A DNA stretch of 20,375 nucleotides from Haplomitrium mnioides (taxonomy: Eukaryota > Marchantiophyta > Haplomitriopsida > Calobryales). Position 1 is the stretch's first letter, and every line of letters begins with the position of its first letter. Both the position numbers and the translations under genes were made by a program. This document shows positions 18,180 through 20,375 of the stretch, piece after piece. The notes below the pieces were generated by a model. The model made no database searches. It had not been told where the DNA came from and saw nothing but the letters and a program-made list of their open reading frames with translations. The stretch is from positions 16,388 through 36,762 of the forward strand of contig JBNGIS010008743.1 in NCBI GenBank assembly GCA_049999725.1, read 5' to 3'.

Positions 18180-19160
18180 AAGTAAATTGATTGTAGCAAG
18201 GGCTTGTGATCGGTGTGCATAAATGCATGCTCTCCTAAAAGATAGTGTCTTCAAACTTTGGTAGTATAAACCATTGCCAATTGCTCTCTATTTCTTCCAG
18301 AATAATTTCTCTCCGCTGCATTTAGCCGGTGTGACACGAGGGTAATTGGATGAAGTCCATCCTCAAACTCTTGTTGTAGCACTGCTCTAATAGCACAATT
18401 AGAGGCACTAAAATCAACTATACAATGTGCCTTAGGATCATATGGTTGTAGAACTAGACAAGAAGACATTGCATCCTTAAGTCATTGAAATGCCTCTTGC
18501 TCTTTGGTTGTCCATTGAAACTTTGCCTCCTTGCCTAATAGGTCCGTAAGCAATGCAACAATATGAGCATAGTAATGGATGAATCTCTGATAAAAACTTG
18601 CTAATCCATTAAAAGCTCGAATATCCTTTGCAGACACTTTAGATCATAGGTAAGTCACCTCTTGCTTCCAAAACTCACACTTGGACTTCTTGCAACAAAA
18701 CTTCCAATTGCGTAGTTTTTCCAATACTTCTTTAATATTACCACAATGCTCAACTTCACTTTCACTAAAGATGAGTATATCGTCCAAAAACACCAACACT
18801 GACTTATCCAATAAACCATCAAAAACTCGATGCATTTGATCCATAAATAATATCGAAGCATTTGCAAGGCCAAATATAACAACCTTCCACTCAAAATGCC
18901 CATACCTTGTACGAAAATATGTCTTTGGCACATCACTTGGCTTGATAGGAATTTCCTAATAACCACTTCGAAGATCCACCTTAGAAAAGAATCTCGCACC
19001 ACTCAATTGATCCATCAAATCATCAATATGAGGTAGAGGATAGGTATTCTTCATTTTTTGATTGTTCAAGCTTCAATAATCTATATAAAGACAAAATCCA
19101 TCATCTTTCTTTGGTTTAAAGAATATCGGTGCTCTACAAGGCAAAAAAACTATGTTGAAT
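18180..19160 (-). pseudogene. reverse transcriptase and RNase H of the retroelement
   Basis: Reverse transcriptase: FFKPKKDDGF (about 19110), [20 protein letters not shown] (about 19010), YFRTRYGHFEWKVVIFGLANA, then SVLVFLDDILIFSESE with the catalytic Asp-Asp (about 18790). RNase H: PKAHCIVDFSASNCAIRAVL (about 18430), NAAERNYSGRNREQLAMVY and HTDHKPL (about 18210). Stops include a TGA after YTTKV where family members have Trp, and shifts occur near 18960 and 18640. Length and order fit a full-length polyprotein before decay. Confidence 0.8.
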
Positions 19161-19235
19161 GAAATACTTCTCAAGAAGATCCATCAATGTCTTTTGAAGA
19201 TCCTCTAATTTTTGTGGTGATACCCGATATATATG

Positions 19236-19505
19236 TCAATTATAAGGAGTGCTTTCTAGTATCAACTCAATCAAAAAAGACATTCTGCGATCATTTGGTA
19301 ACCCTTTTAGCAAATCCTCCAAAAACACATATGCAAACTCCTTCAAAATATCATCTATCATTGAGGTTGGCGTACTTTTTCCTCCCTCCTTACTCAAGTC
19401 TATAATAGGCTTGATCCAAACAACAAAGATTGACAACTCTTGCTCCATTGAATTAACATGCTGAATTGATTTGGGCGTCTTCACCAACGATGTTGAACAC
19501 CTCAA
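19236..19505 (-). pseudogene. protease to reverse transcriptase linker of the retroelement
   Basis: MIDDILKEFAYVFLEDLLKGLPNDRRMSFLIELILESTPYN matches the conserved approach to the reverse transcriptase (L.EFADVFPEDLP.GLPP.R...H.IEL.PGS.P), in two parts across this stretch. The usual Pro residues are mostly changed to Leu, as C-to-T change would give. Confidence 0.65.
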
Positions 19506-19607
19506 AAGAAATTTCCTACCTTAAAAGGTAACTTGAATCTGTTGCTTTGCTTAATCAAATTAAAAAAATCAATCTTCAAGCCAAATCAACCCTAAAATGA
19601 TGTCATA

Positions 19608-20290
19608 TTATACAAGTGTAATAACAAATTGCATAGATTTTGCGTACTTTTTTCCAATTCTTAGAAGGATTGGCTTTTGAGAGCAAAACATATTATGCTT
19701 TTGGCCATCGGCCATAGTCATAATACTCCTCTTGATAAGCCTAAATTTTGCTTTGATTATCTTAGCAAAATGTAGTGACATAAATTTTTTAGAACTTTTG
19801 CTATCCACCAACATTCTACAAGATTGCTTCTCAATCATACCATCAAGATGGAACAAAGTACTTTGAATTCTTATTGAAATTTTAATTCCACTAGAACTTG
19901 CAAAGTTTTGAGTACGTTGTTTGAATAGTTGAGGACATGGCCTAGCTTCTATAGTAGTAAGTAATAAGTCATGCCTCTTTGCTATATGCATTTCTTCTTC
20001 TAATTGAGTAGGCTCTCTCATAGTAACCTCTATACTTGTATGAGGTTTTAATCTCCAAACAAAGCGGGCTTGTGCTTCTTCTTCTCCTATACTCGAAATT
20101 TGCATAAATGTATCTTGAAATAGTGTAGTATAGCTCCTCATTGTACCAAGTTGCTTTAATTCGGCCAATCGATCTCTTGCTACTTTTGAAGCATTTACAA
20201 CTCTAAATCTTGAAATCACTACTTCTTTGAACTCACACTAAGAAACAATAGGAGCAACAAATCCACGTTGTGCTTGTTCTACTTGATAAA
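19608..20290 (-). pseudogene. gag and protease of the retroelement
   Basis: Gag: EFKEVVISRFRVVNASK, DRLAELKQLGTMRSYTTLFQ and EEAQARFVWRLKPHTSIEV are typical of the plant gypsy gag core (RF...L..L.Q.G.V..Y...F). Protease: SCRMLVDSKSSKKFMSLHFA holds the aspartic protease active site, where the normal D-S-G is D-S-K. No CCHC zinc knuckle is seen between them (about 19950-19850), so it has been lost or deleted. A TAG before CEFKE splits the upstream part, and the gag start is not in this stretch. Confidence 0.75.
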
Positions 20291-20375
20291 CAGCCCCTAC
20301 TTTGAACCAGGAATCGCTACTGAGTTCCTATTTGACTAGGCAGTTGAAATTTTTTTTTTGAAGATTTGGCATTCA
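20291..20375. mobile_element. left end of a fourth copy (E4) of the DNA transposon family
   Basis: The 37-bp terminal repeat at 20291-20327 (32 of 37 identical to the reverse complement of 4238-4274) is followed by AT-rich sequence with a run of T, running off the window. The orientation says the element lies to the right. It lies within the gag region of the retroelement. Which side (A or B) this end is cannot be told. Confidence 0.55.

Larger units (their letters stand above)
16191..20290 (-). mobile_element. Ty3/gypsy chromovirus-type LTR retroelement, 3' part, decayed
   Basis: Read on the minus strand from right to left, the order is gag, protease, reverse transcriptase, RNase H, integrase, chromodomain, 3' LTR. 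This is the Ty3/gypsy order, and the chromodomain at the integrase end places it among plant chromoviruses. It sits in the tail of copy E2: the first base of homology loss there is the LTR edge. The 5' LTR and gag start lie to the right of 20290, separated by another inserted terminal repeat. All frames carry stops and shifts. Confidence 0.8.

Noticed and set aside
1-20375. A bacterial restriction-modification locus, suggested by the methylase and ParB-like domains
   Set aside because: GT/AG introns, AATAAA signals, a chromovirus and AT-rich spacing all show eukaryotic DNA. No restriction enzyme is seen.
1-20375. tRNA or rRNA genes
   Set aside because: No stretch with tRNA arm boxes or rRNA-like sequence was noticed on either strand.

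Overview
The window looks like repeat-rich nuclear DNA of a land plant. Intron-like breaks with GT...AG borders, AATAAA signals just after stop codons, and a chromodomain-type Ty3/gypsy retroelement all fit a plant. A seed-free plant with a large genome (fern, lycophyte or similar) is my guess, and only a guess. I see no intact host gene, no tRNA or rRNA, and no CRISPR array. Almost everything is nested, decayed transposable elements.

The main content is one family of DNA transposon, seen in several copies. The family carries two genes. Gene A encodes a ParB-like domain followed by a bacterial-type DNA N4/N6-methyltransferase. Gene B encodes a protein of the large eukaryotic family whose conserved block contains LQLDN..ENKN and GHT.D (I believe DUF7869), probably the transposase. 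Copy E2 (5856 to about 16190) shows the layout best: a terminal repeat at 5856, gene A on the minus strand (6840-10783), a compact divergent promoter (about 10890-11030), and gene B on the plus strand (about 11330-15476). Copy E1 (1-4274) shows gene A on the plus strand up to its terminal repeat. A fragment of a third copy (4275-5855) holds the 3' half of gene B on the minus strand, caught between E1 and E2. A terminal repeat of a fourth copy starts at 20291.

Introns and 3' untranslated regions of both genes hold arrays of 24-25 bp units built around the palindrome CCATGCGCGCATGG. The core is shared, but the other 10-11 bp differ between copies and introns.

From 16191 to about 20290 lies a minus-strand Ty3/gypsy chromovirus-type retroelement (3' LTR, chromodomain, integrase, RNase H, reverse transcriptase, protease, gag). 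It sits in the tail of E2 and is itself broken at 20291 by the fourth terminal repeat. All coding regions carry stops and frameshifts. Where copies can be compared, many stops come from C-to-T or G-to-A changes, as expected for long-silenced, cytosine-methylated repeats.
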